A DNA stretch of 64,000 nt from Arthrobacter ulcerisalmonis (GCF_900609065.1 NZ_UXAU01000038.1:1-64000), one strand, 5' to 3'. Counted from the stretch's first letter, positions 16,573-26,227 are shown. A program made the numbers and translations. Notes: generated by a model not told the origin, from the letters alone.

Positions 16573-18582
16573 GTGTCAGATGTCCAGCAGATCACCCTCA
16601 TCGTCGACGGCGAAGAGACCACGGTGACTCCCGGGACAACCGGTGCGGAACTCTTCTTTGAGCGCCGCGACGTGGTTGTTGCCCGAGTCAACGGCGAGCT
16701 CAAAGACCTCGACCAGGAACTCCCCGCAGGCGCAACCATTGAGGCCGTCACCATCGGTTCCCCGGATGGCCTGAACGTCTTGCGCCACTCCACCGCCCAC
16801 GTCATGGCCCAGGCCGTCCAGCAGTTGCGCCCCGACGCCAAGCTGGGTATTGGCCCGTACATCACGGACGGTTTCTACTTCGACTTCGACGTCGCCGAGC
16901 CCTTCACCCCCGAGGATCTGAAGACCCTCGAAAAGATGATGCTCAAGATCGTCAACCAGAACCAGAAGTTTGTCCGCCGCGTGGTCACCGAGGACGAAGC
17001 CCGCGAGGCCATGAAGAACGAGCCGTACAAGCTCGAACTCCTGGGCAAGAAAAACGACGCTGCCGAAGCGGGTGAAGGCGTCAACATCGAGGTGGGCGCC
17101 GGCGAGATCACCATCTACGACAACGTGGAACGCAAGGAAGGCACCTCCGTCTGGTGCGACCTCTGCCGCGGTCCGCACCTGCCCAACACCAAGCTCATTT
17201 CCAACGCGTTCGCGCTGACCCGGTCCTCCTCGGCATACTGGCTGGGCGACCAGGCCAACCAGCAACTGCAGCGCATCTACGGCACCGCGTGGCCTACCAA
17301 GGAAGACCTCAAGGCCTACCAGGAGCGGATTGCGGAAGCCGAGCGGCGCGACCACCGCAAGCTCGGCGTCGAACTTGACCTGTTCTCCTTCCCGGATGAA
17401 TTGGGCTCCGGCCTGCCGGTGTTCCACCCCAAGGGCGGCATCATCCGAAAGGAGATGGAAGACTACTCCCGCCAGCGCCACGTCGAGGCAGGGTACGAAT
17501 TCGTCTACACCCCGCACATCACCAAGGCCAACCTGTATGAGGTCTCGGGCCACCTGGACTGGTACCGGGACGGCATGTTCCCGCCCATGCATGTGGACGC
17601 CGAACTGAACGAGGACGGTACCGTCCGCAAGCCCGGCCAGGACTATTACCTGAAGCCGATGAACTGCCCCATGCACAACCTCATCTTCCGTTCACGCGGC
17701 CGGTCCTACCGCGAACTCCCGCTGCGCCTGTTCGAATTCGGCTCCGTTTACCGGTACGAAAAGTCCGGCGTGGTGCACGGGCTGACCCGGGTGCGCGGCA
17801 TGACCCAGGACGACGCCCACATCTACTGCACCCGCGAACAGATGAAGGACGAGCTCACCAAGACGCTCAACTTCGTCCTGGGACTCCTCAAGGACTACGG
17901 CCTCAACGACTTCTACCTGGAACTCTCCACCAAGGACCCGGTCAAGTACGTTGGCGACGACGCCACCTGGGAAGAAGCCACCAACACCCTCGGCGAAGTA
18001 GCGCGGGAGTCGGGCCTGGAGCTGGTGCCGGATCCGGGGGGAGCCGCGTTCTACGGTCCCAAGATCTCCGTCCAGGCCAAGGACGCGCTAGGCCGCACCT
18101 GGCAGATGTCCACCATCCAGCTGGACTTCAACCTGCCCGAGCGGTTCGAACTCGAATTCCAGGCTGCCGACGGCACCCGGCAGCGCCCGGTGATGATCCA
18201 CCGTGCACTGTTCGGCTCGATCGAACGGTTCATGGGCGTCCTGACCGAGCACTACGCCGGCGCCTTCCCGGCCTGGCTCTCACCGGTCCAGGTGGTGGGC
18301 ATCCCGGTGGCGGAGACGTTCAACGAGTACATGTTCGACGTCGTCGATCAGCTCAAGGCCGCCGGTATCCGGGCCGAGGTGGACACGTCCTCCGACCGGT
18401 TCCCGAAGAAGATCCGCACCGCCAGCAAGGACAAGATCCCCTTCGTGCTGATTGCGGGCGGGGACGACGCCGAGGCGGGCGCGGTGTCTTTCCGCTTCCG
18501 CGACGGCAGCCAGGACAACGGCGTGCCGGTGGCAGAAGCGGTCCAGCGGATCACTGACGCCGTCCGTCAACGGACCAGCTAG
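16573..18582 (+). CDS. thrS: Threonyl-tRNA synthetase
   Basis: 669 residues from GTG 16573, preceded by AGGAG. Domains in order are TGS (about 1-65), the editing domain with [11 protein letters not shown] and CDLCRGPH, the class II catalytic core with KPMNCPMHN and [12 protein letters not shown], and the anticodon-binding domain (about 570-669) starting at [11 protein letters not shown]. It charges tRNA-Thr and clears Ser-tRNA-Thr. It begins a thrS-HIT-pgsA run conserved in mycobacteria. The 127-base gap upstream shows no clear leader structure. Confidence 0.97.
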   Translation: MSDVQQITLIVDGEETTVTPGTTGAELFFERRDVVVARVNGELKDLDQELPAGATIEAVTIGSPDGLNVLRHSTAHVMAQAVQQLRPDAKLGIGPYITDGFYFDFDVAEPFTPEDLKTLEKMMLKIVNQNQKFVRRVVTEDEAREAMKNEPYKLELLGKKNDAAEAGEGVNIEVGAGEITIYDNVERKEGTSVWCDLCRGPHLPNTKLISNAFALTRSSSAYWLGDQANQQLQRIYGTAWPTKEDLKAYQERIAEAERRDHRKLGVELDLFSFPDELGSGLPVFHPKGGIIRKEMEDYSRQRHVEAGYEFVYTPHITKANLYEVSGHLDWYRDGMFPPMHVDAELNEDGTVRKPGQDYYLKPMNCPMHNLIFRSRGRSYRELPLRLFEFGSVYRYEKSGVVHGLTRVRGMTQDDAHIYCTREQMKDELTKTLNFVLGLLKDYGLNDFYLELSTKDPVKYVGDDATWEEATNTLGEVARESGLELVPDPGGAAFYGPKISVQAKDALGRTWQMSTIQLDFNLPERFELEFQAADGTRQRPVMIHRALFGSIERFMGVLTEHYAGAFPAWLSPVQVVGIPVAETFNEYMFDVVDQLKAAGIRAEVDTSSDRFPKKIRTASKDKIPFVLIAGGDDAEAGAVSFRFRDGSQDNGVPVAEAVQRITDAVRQRTS

Positions 18583-18600
18583 CGAACGGAAATCATCACG

Positions 18601-19215
18601 GTGCAGGAGAACACAGGCGCAGGATATCCGGGGGATGCTGATGTGCAGGATGACTTTGAGCTTGCCGGCGTTCCGGACGCATTCCAGCGCCTGTGGACTC
18701 CGCACCGGATGGCCTACATCAAAGGCGGCTCGCAGCAGTTCAAGGACGCTGCGGCCTGCCCGTTCTGCGTAGGTCCCAACCGCACCGACGAGGAAGCGTT
18801 GATCGTGCACCGCGGCGCTACCTGCTACGTGGTGCTGAATCTTTTCCCGTACAACCCGGGTCACCTGCTGGTGTGCCCCTACCGGCACATCCCGGAGTAC
18901 ACAGACCTGACACTCGAGGAGACGGCTGAATTTGCTGCCCTCACCCAAACGGCCATGCGCGTACTTCGCAAGGTCTCCAACCCGGGCGGGTTCAACCTCG
19001 GCATGAACCAGGGCGCAGTGGGCGGGGCAGGCATCGCGGCCCACCTGCACCAGCACGTGGTGCCGCGGTGGGGCGGCGACGGGAACTTCTTCCCCATCAT
19101 CGCCCAAACCAAAGCCATCACCCAGACCCTTGACGAGGTCCGCCAGCTGGTCGCTGAGGCGTGGCCCGCTGCAGCTGAATCTGGGCTGGCGCCAGCTGGG
19201 GAGCCGGATGCTTAA
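18601..19215 (+). CDS. HIT family protein (Ap4A phosphorylase-like)
   Basis: 204 residues from GTG 18601. The histidine triad is HLHQHVVPRW and the Asn-containing segment is NLFPYNPGHLLVCPYRH. An N-terminal CPFC and the following His suggest a zinc site, as in the mycobacterial protein Rv2613c, which splits Ap4A with phosphate. Gene order (thrS upstream, pgsA downstream) is the same as in Mycobacterium tuberculosis and supports that relation. Its last 8 bases overlap pgsA. Confidence 0.88.
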   Translation: MQENTGAGYPGDADVQDDFELAGVPDAFQRLWTPHRMAYIKGGSQQFKDAAACPFCVGPNRTDEEALIVHRGATCYVVLNLFPYNPGHLLVCPYRHIPEYTDLTLEETAEFAALTQTAMRVLRKVSNPGGFNLGMNQGAVGGAGIAAHLHQHVVPRWGGDGNFFPIIAQTKAITQTLDEVRQLVAEAWPAAAESGLAPAGEPDA

Positions 19216-19831
19216 CAGGCACGCCCGCGGTTTTTTTACTGCACTCTTCACCCCCCTCGCGCGGTGGCTCCTCCGAATCGGGGTGTCCCCGGATGCCGTC
19301 ACCATCATCGGCACCGCCGGAGTGGTGGTGGGCGCCCTGGTGTTCTACCCCCTGGGCCAGCTCTGGTGGGGAACCCTGTTCATCACGGCGTTCATCTTCT
19401 CGGATGTTTTGGACGGCATCATGGCTCGGCTGCAGAAGTCCGAGGGCCGCTGGGGCAACTTCCTCGACTCAAGCCTGGACCGGTTGGCGGACGGCGCCCT
19501 CTTTGCCGGCGTGGCGATCTGGTTCTTCACCGGTGGTGAGGATACCGTCATTGCGATCGCCGCCGTCGTCTGCCTGGTCCTCGGCATGGTGGTCTCCTAC
19601 GTGCGGGCCAAGGCCGAGGCGCTCGGTTTCACCGCCAACACAGGGATAGCCGAGCGGGCCGAGCGGTTGGTGTCCGTGTTAGTGGTGACCGGATTCACCG
19701 GCTTGGGCCTGCCCACCATCGTGCTGCTGGTGACCCTTTCTGTTCTTGCGGCCGCCAGTTTTGTGACCATTGTCCAACGTATGGTTTCGGTCCGGCGGCA
19801 AGCTTTTTCAGACGTCCAGCCTGCCGAGTGA
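19208..19831 (+). CDS. pgsA: CDP-alcohol phosphatidyltransferase, probably phosphatidylinositol phosphate synthase
   Basis: 207 residues from ATG 19208, which overlaps the end of the HIT gene. The full family motif D-x2-DG-x2-AR-x8-G-x3-D-x3-D is present in SDVLDGIMARLQKSEG and the following GNFLDSSLD. About six membrane helices surround it. Synteny with mycobacterial pgsA1 suggests the PIP synthase that makes phosphatidylinositol phosphate from CDP-diacylglycerol. The acyltransferase and pimA genes that follow in mycobacteria are not present here. Confidence 0.88.
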   Translation: MLNRHARGFFTALFTPLARWLLRIGVSPDAVTIIGTAGVVVGALVFYPLGQLWWGTLFITAFIFSDVLDGIMARLQKSEGRWGNFLDSSLDRLADGALFAGVAIWFFTGGEDTVIAIAAVVCLVLGMVVSYVRAKAEALGFTANTGIAERAERLVSVLVVTGFTGLGLPTIVLLVTLSVLAAASFVTIVQRMVSVRRQAFSDVQPAE

Positions 19832-19984
19832 CCACCGGCGCAACGTGATTAAGCCCGTCAGCCGTGCGGGGACTAGTATTAACTCTGCCCGGTCAAGGGA
19901 CCCGGTAATCCGAGTGTGTTTGGCTGGTTGGCAACGCCGCCTGCGCACCCGACGATGGTCATCTATCTACCCATAGGGGTTTTT

Positions 19985-20911
19985 GTGTCTACACCTGATG
20001 TAAGCAACGGAGCCGCCTCGGCCGCGAACAGCGTCACGGGCAGCAACCGCGTGAAGCGCGGCATGGCTGAGATGCTCAAGGGCGGCGTCATCATGGACGT
20101 GGTCAACGTTGAACAGGCCCGCATTGCCGAAGACGCCGGTGCAGTGGCCGTGATGGCGCTCGAGCGCGTGCCAGCTGATATCCGCGCGCAGGGCGGCGTG
20201 TCCCGGATGTCTGATCCGGACATGATCGACGCGATCATTGCCGCCGTGTCGGTCCCCGTCATGGCGAAGGCCCGCATTGGCCACTTCGTCGAGGCCCAGG
20301 TCCTTCAGTCCCTCGGTGTCGACTACATTGACGAGTCAGAGGTCCTGACCCCTGCCGACTACGTCAACCACATCGACAAGTGGAACTTCAAAGTCCCGTT
20401 CGTCTGCGGCGCCACCAACCTGGGTGAGGCACTGCGCCGCATCAACGAAGGTGCTGCCATGATCCGGTCCAAGGGCGAGGCCGGTACCGGCGACGTTTCC
20501 AACGCCACGGGCCACATGCGCCAGATCCGCTCCGAGATCGCCAAGCTGGCCGCCCTGCCCGAGGACGAGCTGTACGTTGCGGCCAAGGAACTCCAGGCCC
20601 CGTACGAACTGGTCAAGGAAGTCGCCGCAGCAGGCAAGCTGCCCGTGGTCCTGTTCACCGCCGGCGGCATCGCCACCCCCGCGGACGCTGCCATGATGAT
20701 GCAGCTCGGCGCTGATGGCGTGTTCGTCGGCTCCGGAATCTTCAAGTCCGGCAACCCGGCTCAGCGCGCCGCTGCCGTGGTCAAGGCCACCACGTTCTTC
20801 GATGACCCCGACGTGATCGCCAAGGCCTCGCGTGGCCTGGGTGAGGCAATGGTGGGCATCAACGTGGACGAGATCCCGCAGCCGCACCGACTCGCCGAGC
20901 GCGGCTGGTAA
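19985..20911 (+). CDS. pdxS: Pyridoxal 5'-phosphate synthase lyase subunit PdxS
   Basis: 308 residues from GTG 19985 (GGGG five bases upstream). It is highly conserved: [29 protein letters not shown], the Schiff-base lysine in [17 protein letters not shown] and [11 protein letters not shown] (beta/alpha)8 dodecamer, it combines ribose 5-phosphate, glyceraldehyde 3-phosphate and ammonia from PdxT into PLP. The partner pdxT is not adjacent but 5.4 kb downstream, beyond capA and a reverse-strand operon. The 153-base gap upstream holds the TAGTATTAAC region as a possible -10. Confidence 0.97.
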   Translation: MSTPDVSNGAASAANSVTGSNRVKRGMAEMLKGGVIMDVVNVEQARIAEDAGAVAVMALERVPADIRAQGGVSRMSDPDMIDAIIAAVSVPVMAKARIGHFVEAQVLQSLGVDYIDESEVLTPADYVNHIDKWNFKVPFVCGATNLGEALRRINEGAAMIRSKGEAGTGDVSNATGHMRQIRSEIAKLAALPEDELYVAAKELQAPYELVKEVAAAGKLPVVLFTAGGIATPADAAMMMQLGADGVFVGSGIFKSGNPAQRAAAVVKATTFFDDPDVIAKASRGLGEAMVGINVDEIPQPHRLAERGW

Positions 20912-20929
20912 CCCCGGCTCCAGCAGTCC

Positions 20930-20971
20930 GACGGCGGGCGGTCACCTTCTCGAAGGTGGCCGCCCGCCGTC
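20930..20971 (+). terminator. Hairpin terminator after pdxS
   Basis: Arms 20930-20949 and 20952-20971 are complementary over 20 bases with one G-T position. The hairpin begins 19 bases after the pdxS stop and is very GC-rich with a tiny loop. It lacks a T-run, as is common for actinobacterial terminators. Confidence 0.65.
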
Positions 20972-21022
20972 GTCGGCGCCCAAATGACCGGCTTGGCTGG
21001 CGAACGTCAGTACCATGTGGGG

Positions 21023-22255
21023 ATGGGGGCAAAGGCGTCGAATTTTCGGGTTCCACTCGTGGCAGCGGCAGTGGCGATCATGCTGCCCGCTCTGGCAGGC
21101 TGCGGACTGGTCGCCGAACAGGAGGCGACGACGGCGGCCAGCAGTCAGGCGACCCCCGCCGCCTCCCAGCCGCCAACAGTTCCCGCGCCGACGCCGACAC
21201 CGGGAAAAGGTCCAGCCTGCCCGGTGCTGCGCTGCACCTCCGTCTTGGTCACCGGCGACATGCTGGTCCACACTCAGCTGTGGCAACAGGCCCAACAAGA
21301 TGCCGCAGCCGCCAAGCTCCCCGGCCTGGATTTCGGGCCGCTCCTGGAGGGCCAACGCAGCTATATCGGAGCAAGTGACCTGGCCATCTGCCACCAGGAA
21401 ACTCCCGTGGCCGGCCCGGACGGTCCGTTCTCCGCCTACCCGTCCTTCAGCGTGCCGCCGCAGATCATCACGGCGGCGAAGAACGTGGGTTACCAAGCGT
21501 GCACTACTGCCAGTAACCACAGCATCGATCGCGGCACGGATGGCCTGCTGCGCACCCTCGACCAACTGGACGCCGTGGGCCTCAAACACACGGGTTCGTA
21601 CCGGACCGAGGCCGAGTCCCAGGGCATCCTCATCCTGCAGACCCCCGCGGCCAAAGTGGCACTCATCCAGGCCACCTACGGGCTCAACGGGCAGGTCGCC
21701 GACGAACCGTGGCAGGTGGACATGATTGACGCCCCCACCATGATCGCCAAAGCCAAGCAAGCCCGGGCCTTGGGGGCGGACATCGTCCTGGGCGCCCTCC
21801 ACGCCGGCGACGAATACGCCAGCGAGCCCAACAGCCAGCAACGGGAGGTGGCGCACGCACTGGTGGACAGCGGGCAGTTCACCATGATCTACGGCCATCA
21901 CACCCATTCGGTGCTGCCCATCGAAAAGTACAACGGCACCTGGATTGTCTATGGGCTGGGCAACGGCGTCACGGAGCTGTCGCCCTGGTATGTGGTGAAC
22001 AATGAGGGCCTTCTGGTCCGCGCTCAGTTTGGCCAGGACGCTGGCGGAAAGTGGACGGCGACAGACCTGGCCTGGGCGCCGTCGGTCATTATCCGCGATC
22101 CTTACCGTTGGTGCTCCGTTGCGGCCGACGCGCCGCAGGGTACCTGTGCCAGCCCTCAGGCGGATGCCGAAACGCGGCAGCGCACCAAGGACGTGGTCGA
22201 GTCCATGGGAGCGGCCGACGCCGGCGCCAAGGAATTGTTGATCACTGCGCCCTAG
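21023..22255 (+). CDS. CapA family lipoprotein (PgsA-like metallophosphatase fold)
   Basis: 410 residues from ATG 21023. It has a lipoprotein signal peptide: a hydrophobic stretch LVAAAVAIMLPALAG ending in the lipobox LAGC with Cys about 29. A Ala/Thr/Pro linker follows. The CapA domain has LVTGDMLVH, the TASNHSIDRGTDGLLRTLD motif, DIVLGALHAGDEY and MIYGHHTHSVLPIE, ending in VYGLGN. Relatives include the poly-gamma-glutamate protein PgsA/CapA, with a calcineurin-like metal site. It probably sits on the outer face of the membrane; the substrate is unknown and no capsule genes are nearby. Confidence 0.87.
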   Translation: MGAKASNFRVPLVAAAVAIMLPALAGCGLVAEQEATTAASSQATPAASQPPTVPAPTPTPGKGPACPVLRCTSVLVTGDMLVHTQLWQQAQQDAAAAKLPGLDFGPLLEGQRSYIGASDLAICHQETPVAGPDGPFSAYPSFSVPPQIITAAKNVGYQACTTASNHSIDRGTDGLLRTLDQLDAVGLKHTGSYRTEAESQGILILQTPAAKVALIQATYGLNGQVADEPWQVDMIDAPTMIAKAKQARALGADIVLGALHAGDEYASEPNSQQREVAHALVDSGQFTMIYGHHTHSVLPIEKYNGTWIVYGLGNGVTELSPWYVVNNEGLLVRAQFGQDAGGKWTATDLAWAPSVIIRDPYRWCSVAADAPQGTCASPQADAETRQRTKDVVESMGAADAGAKELLITAP

Positions 22256-22270
22256 CGCCGCTTACGGGCG

Positions 22271-23119
22271 TCAGCCTGCCGCCGGCGGTAACGCCAGCAC
22301 GTCGAGGTGTCCGATCGTGGCGCTGCCCACCGCGGCGCCGTGTCGTGCGGCCTCCCACTCGGCGGCCTGAGCGTCGGTAACGGCCCGCACCTCCAGCGCC
22401 GATGCCGCAATACCGGCGACCAGTTCCGCTAGTAACGGGCTAGCGGCCAGCTGCCATGGTGATGCACCCGTGCTGATGGCATAGCCGGCCGTTCGCAGGC
22501 TGGATGCGAGGATGCCGACGGCCCGTGGACCGGCTGCCGCACCAAACCCCTTGTCCGTTCGTTGGTGCGCGTTGAAGCCCGCCACCACCGTGTCGTCCAG
22601 TGGATGCGGAGGCTGCCACTGCTGCAGCCCGTCGTAGGTGAGGACGGTGTAGAGCGGCAAGCGGACGGCGCTGAGGGCTTCGGTGAAGGTTGCCAGCCAC
22701 CTCTCGGATACCAGGTCAAACAGGGCCGCGGCGGTGACCAGGTCAGGTTGGACTGCCAAGACAGACGGCAGGTCAGTGGTGAGGTCGGCCTGCACAAACT
22801 GCACCCGCAGCTCCGCTGCACCCTTGCGGAGCAGCAGCGTGTCCCCGTCCGGCGTCGCGGAATCGGCCCAACCGGTCAGTTCGGCCCGTGCCGCGACCAG
22901 CAGCGCGGGATCGTAGTCCACCAGCGTCCAGTCCTGGTGCTGGGGGAGGTCCTGGTAGGTGCCGCGCAAGTTCGAACCGGCACCGCAGCCAAGATCCAGC
23001 ACGGTGATTGCTGCCCGGTGGGCGAAGTGTGCCCGGAGCGCGGCAGCCACCGAGCCGGAACGGGCAACGTGGTCAGCCGGCTCGCGGAGAGCCAGCCAGT
23101 CTGCGGTGAATCCGGTCAT
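22271..23119 (-). CDS. Class I SAM-dependent methyltransferase
   Basis: 282 residues. Motif I is VLDLGCGAGSNLR (about 40-52), followed by WTLVDYDPALL for the acidic residue of motif II and VQFVQADLTTD further on, a Rossmann-like methyltransferase. The start overlaps the glycosyltransferase stop (ATGA at 23116-23119). It is the last gene of a four-gene coupled run with murT, gatD and the glycosyltransferase. The substrate is unknown; a glycan or cell-envelope acceptor is a guess from the neighbours. Related gene pairs also occur in other actinobacterial contexts. Confidence 0.82.
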   Translation of the reverse strand: MTGFTADWLALREPADHVARSGSVAAALRAHFAHRAAITVLDLGCGAGSNLRGTYQDLPQHQDWTLVDYDPALLVAARAELTGWADSATPDGDTLLLRKGAAELRVQFVQADLTTDLPSVLAVQPDLVTAAALFDLVSERWLATFTEALSAVRLPLYTVLTYDGLQQWQPPHPLDDTVVAGFNAHQRTDKGFGAAAGPRAVGILASSLRTAGYAISTGASPWQLAASPLLAELVAGIAASALEVRAVTDAQAAEWEAARHGAAVGSATIGHLDVLALPPAAG

Positions 23120-24201
23120 GGCGTCCGTCCTTTGTTAGGTGCCCGTAGGACGCCCGCCACGATCGCAGCGGTGTCGGTCCAGCGTGCCAAATTTTGCCCT
23201 GCCGTCCAGGACGCCGCCGCGGCGGCGCGGCGGGCTGCCGGGTCCGTCAGCATGGTCCGCAGCGCAGCCGCCAGCGCGCCGACGTCGGCCGGGGGTACCT
23301 TAGAGCCTGCGCCGTCCGGGACCGTATGGCCAGCCGCACCCCCCGTGGTGCTGACGATGGGCAGTCCGCGCGCCATCGCCTCGGTCAGGGCCATTCCGAA
23401 GCCTTCGTAGAGGGAGGGCATGACAAAGAGGTCACTCGCCTGGAACGCTGCCTCAAGCGCCGCAGGCTCAAGGAGGCCTGCGAACTTGATCCGGTCTGCC
23501 AGGCCGGCACGCGCCACGGCGGCAGTGAGGGCGTCGAACTCTGCGACTGAACGATCGGTATCGCCTACGATCCGTAGCCGCCACGGCAACTCAGAGAGCT
23601 GCGCCAGCGCGTCGATCAGCACCCGGTACCCCTTCCTCGGCGTGAGCGTGCCCACGGCGAGGAGGGAGAGCACGCTGTCGCCAGAGCCGCCGGCGCGCTG
23701 GGCCGCGTGGGTGCCGGGAACCGCCACCGTGATCCGCCCGGGCGGCACGGCGTAGTCGGTGGCGAGGACGGCGGCGGTGGGCACGCTGGTCACCAGTACG
23801 GCTGGCGCCCGCTCCAGCGCCTCGCGTTCGGCGGCCGCCAGCCGCTCTTGCTCGGCAGCAGTGGGCCCGGTCTCCAAGGCGAGCGGGTGATGCACCAGGG
23901 GGATGAGCGTCTGGGGGAGCCGTGCGATCAATCCTGCCGGGAACGTCCCGTAAGCCAATCCATCAACGAGGACGACGGCGGCGTCCGGCAGTGCGGCCAG
24001 CGCCTGTTCGGTGGCCCGCAGGTCAGCGGGGGTGGGCTGCGGGAAGCCCGAAGGAAGCTGGACCAGGTTCAGTTCCAGGCCGGTAGCTGGCATGGCTGCA
24101 AGGAGTTGGCGGGCATACTCGTACCCACCGGTCCGGGAGTGGAGGTCACCGGGCACGGCGAAAAACGTGGGCGCCTGTGCCTGTTCTCCCGGTGCGCTCA
24201 C
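23116..24201 (-). CDS. Glycosyltransferase family 4
   Basis: 361 residues from GTG 24201. It has a GT-B fold: an N-terminal domain with GDLHSRTGGYEYARQLL, then the C-terminal GT4 half with LLAVGTLTPRKGYRVL, LRIVGDTDR, DLFVMPSLYEGFGMALTEAM and the E-x7-E pattern. It transfers a sugar from a nucleotide donor with retention. No membrane helix is seen. The start overlaps the gatD stop (bases 24198-24201) and its own stop overlaps the methyltransferase start. Confidence 0.88.
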   Translation of the reverse strand: MSAPGEQAQAPTFFAVPGDLHSRTGGYEYARQLLAAMPATGLELNLVQLPSGFPQPTPADLRATEQALAALPDAAVVLVDGLAYGTFPAGLIARLPQTLIPLVHHPLALETGPTAAEQERLAAAEREALERAPAVLVTSVPTAAVLATDYAVPPGRITVAVPGTHAAQRAGGSGDSVLSLLAVGTLTPRKGYRVLIDALAQLSELPWRLRIVGDTDRSVAEFDALTAAVARAGLADRIKFAGLLEPAALEAAFQASDLFVMPSLYEGFGMALTEAMARGLPIVSTTGGAAGHTVPDGAGSKVPPADVGALAAALRTMLTDPAARRAAAAASWTAGQNLARWTDTAAIVAGVLRAPNKGRTP

Positions 24202-24923
24202 CGCGGGCGGCGTCCAGCGTGTTCGCGCGCCAGCACGGCGTAGGTGTCATCGGGGGAGCCGGGAGCAAAATGGCCGAACTTGCGCTCGGCGGCGTGCTGG
24301 ATCAGGAAGTCCGCGATTGCGGGATTCTTGGGCAGGAGTGAGCCGTGCAGGTAGCTGGCCACGATGTTCCGGTAGCGGGCGCCTTCATGACCGTCGCCGC
24401 TGTTGTTGCCCGTACCCTTCGCGGTGGTGCCGAGCGGGCTGACCCCACTTCCCAGCGTGGTTTGGCCACTGTGGTTCTCATAGCCCAACACCTCGCCGAA
24501 CTCGGTGCTGGCAACCTTGACGTTGCCGATGAGACGTTCGTCCGTTCCGTGGGTTTCCACGTCTAGGATGCCGATACCGGGGATGACTTCGCCGGTGCGG
24601 GTCTTGAAGAATTTGCCGAACAATTGGTACAGCCCGCAAATCACCAGCATGGGCAGGTCCGCCTCGGCCAAGGCCCGCAAATCCTCAGCCCTAGCCTGCA
24701 AGTCCGCCTGGATTATCAACTGGCCGCTGTCCTGCCCGCCGCCGCCAACAATCAGGTCAACGTCCGCCGGAAACTCGTCCCCCACGTTGTATTCGAGCAG
24801 CTCGGGGGTGTAGCCGTGCCAGCTGATGCGTTGCTGCAGGACCAGGGCGTTGCCCCAGTCGCCATAGATGTTCATGTCGCGCGGGTAGAGCTGCAGGACT
24901 CGGAGCGTGCCTTTGGTGCTCAC
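24198..24923 (-). CDS. gatD: Lipid II isoglutaminyl synthase, glutaminase subunit GatD
   Basis: 241 residues from GTG 24923. This is a class I glutamine amidotransferase: the nucleophile Cys96 is in LVICGLYQLFG and the catalytic His193 in SYLHGSLLPKN, the GatD-type arrangement. The N-terminus LQLYPRDMNIYGDWGN is characteristic. With MurT it amidates the alpha-carboxyl of D-Glu in lipid II to D-isoglutamine on the inner face of the membrane. The start overlaps the murT stop by 4 bases, which fits a stoichiometric complex. Confidence 0.93.
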   Translation of the reverse strand: MSTKGTLRVLQLYPRDMNIYGDWGNALVLQQRISWHGYTPELLEYNVGDEFPADVDLIVGGGGQDSGQLIIQADLQARAEDLRALAEADLPMLVICGLYQLFGKFFKTRTGEVIPGIGILDVETHGTDERLIGNVKVASTEFGEVLGYENHSGQTTLGSGVSPLGTTAKGTGNNSGDGHEGARYRNIVASYLHGSLLPKNPAIADFLIQHAAERKFGHFAPGSPDDTYAVLAREHAGRRPR

Positions 24924-26227
24924 GAAACAACCTCCACGGTGGTGATTTTGGCCAGTTCGCGGCGGATGGCCAGCATGGCGGTGTAGGTACAGAAGATCCG
25001 CTTCGGCTTCCCGGCCGCGCCCCGGATGAACGCCGCCAAAGCTGGCGCAATTTCGGTGTCTACGCCGCCGATCTGGACTTGGTCGTACTGCAGCCGGAGG
25101 GCCATGTCGTACGCGCGGGATCCTGTCAGCTGGTCAACGCCATCGGCGCGCAGGGACTCAAATTCGACGTCCCACAGCCACGACATGTCCCTGCCGTCGG
25201 CGTAGTTGTCGTTGATCGCGATCATGGTGGCGTAGCCCTCGGCGGCGAAGGATTTGAGTCCCAGCCGGAACCCGCTAGGGTTCTTGACCAGCACCAGGTC
25301 GAGCGGCTGGCCCTCCACCGTGAGGCTTTCGCCGCGGCCGAAGGCAGGGGCCACCTGGGACAACGCGGTCAAGAGCTTGTCGTGGTCAGCCTCGGCGGTC
25401 CCGGCGGCGAGGACGCTTCGCGCCAGGACCAACGCCGCGGCAGCGTTGAAAATGTTATAGACGCCGCGGAGCTTCATTGCGGTGCTGACCGTGCCGCCGT
25501 CGTACTCAAATTCGGCGCTGTCGGCGCCTACGCTGCGGAGCACGACGTCGGCCGACGGTTTGGCGGGCAGGCCCGCCAAACCGGGAGAAGCGGAGCCGGG
25601 GGAACCGGCAGCCGTGCGCATGTCATCGTCATTGGGAAAGGTTGCCAGCAGCGACTCGTCCAACCCGAAATAGCGCACCTCTTGGCTCCCCAACGTGGCG
25701 GCGATCCGGGCCACCCGGGGATCTTCGCGGTTGAGGACCACGGTCCCCGTGGTGTTCGCGGCAATGTGTTCTAGCAGTTGCGCCGTCTTGTCGATTTCAC
25801 CGAACCGGTCCAATTGATCGCGGAGCACATTGAGCAGCAGGCTGAAGCGCGGCGGGACACTGTTGACGAAGTGGACCGCGTGCGCCTCGTCCAGTTCCAG
25901 GATGGCGACGTCGGCGTCGAGGCGGCCGCGCCAATCCACCTCTCCGATCAGGGCCGCAGCCACGCCACGGGTGAAGTTGCTGCCGGTGCGGTTGGTGAAG
26001 ACCTTCAGGCCCTGGCTTTCCAGCAGTTCCACCACCATCTTGGTGGTGGTGGTCTTGCCGTTGGTTCCGCTGACCACGGCAACGCCGTGCGGCAAGCTGG
26101 AAAGGGTACGGCGCATGAAGTCGGGATCGATTTTCTCGACCACCAGGCCTGGCAGGGCCGAGCCGCCGCCCCTGAGCCGGGACACCCGGCGGACGAGCTT
26201 TCCGAGTGGAACTATGAGCGGGAACAT
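24920..26227 (-). CDS. murT: Lipid II isoglutaminyl synthase, Mur ligase-like subunit MurT
   Basis: 435 residues from ATG 26227; ATG 26254 is an alternative. It has the Mur ligase ATP loop VVSGTNGKTTTTK, the metal motif ELDEAHAVHF, NVLRDQLDRFGEI, and the C-terminal MurT domain with INDNYADGRDMSWLWD. It activates the D-Glu carboxyl of lipid II with ATP for amidation by GatD. The four cysteines of the usual MurT zinc ribbon are missing: the only cysteine is near the C-terminus (IFCTY). The corresponding stretch is a Gly/Ser/Pro/Ala linker that contains a perfect DNA palindrome. Confidence 0.93.
   Translation of the reverse strand: MFPLIVPLGKLVRRVSRLRGGGSALPGLVVEKIDPDFMRRTLSSLPHGVAVVSGTNGKTTTTKMVVELLESQGLKVFTNRTGSNFTRGVAAALIGEVDWRGRLDADVAILELDEAHAVHFVNSVPPRFSLLLNVLRDQLDRFGEIDKTAQLLEHIAANTTGTVVLNREDPRVARIAATLGSQEVRYFGLDESLLATFPNDDDMRTAAGSPGSASPGLAGLPAKPSADVVLRSVGADSAEFEYDGGTVSTAMKLRGVYNIFNAAAALVLARSVLAAGTAEADHDKLLTALSQVAPAFGRGESLTVEGQPLDLVLVKNPSGFRLGLKSFAAEGYATMIAINDNYADGRDMSWLWDVEFESLRADGVDQLTGSRAYDMALRLQYDQVQIGGVDTEIAPALAAFIRGAAGKPKRIFCTYTAMLAIRRELAKITTVEVVS
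25556..25583. repeat. Perfect palindrome inside murT
   Basis: Arms 25556-25568 and 25571-25583 (13 bases each) are exact complements around a 2-base centre. The palindrome encodes part of the Gly/Pro/Ala linker of MurT, where other MurT proteins carry a zinc ribbon. It may be chance in GC-rich DNA or a small palindromic insertion. Confidence 0.7.

Noticed and set aside
19832..19984. Possible riboswitch or leader RNA before pdxS
   Set aside because: A GC-rich imperfect pairing (around CCCGGTC and GACCCGG) has a mismatch and I recognise no known class; not enough to call.
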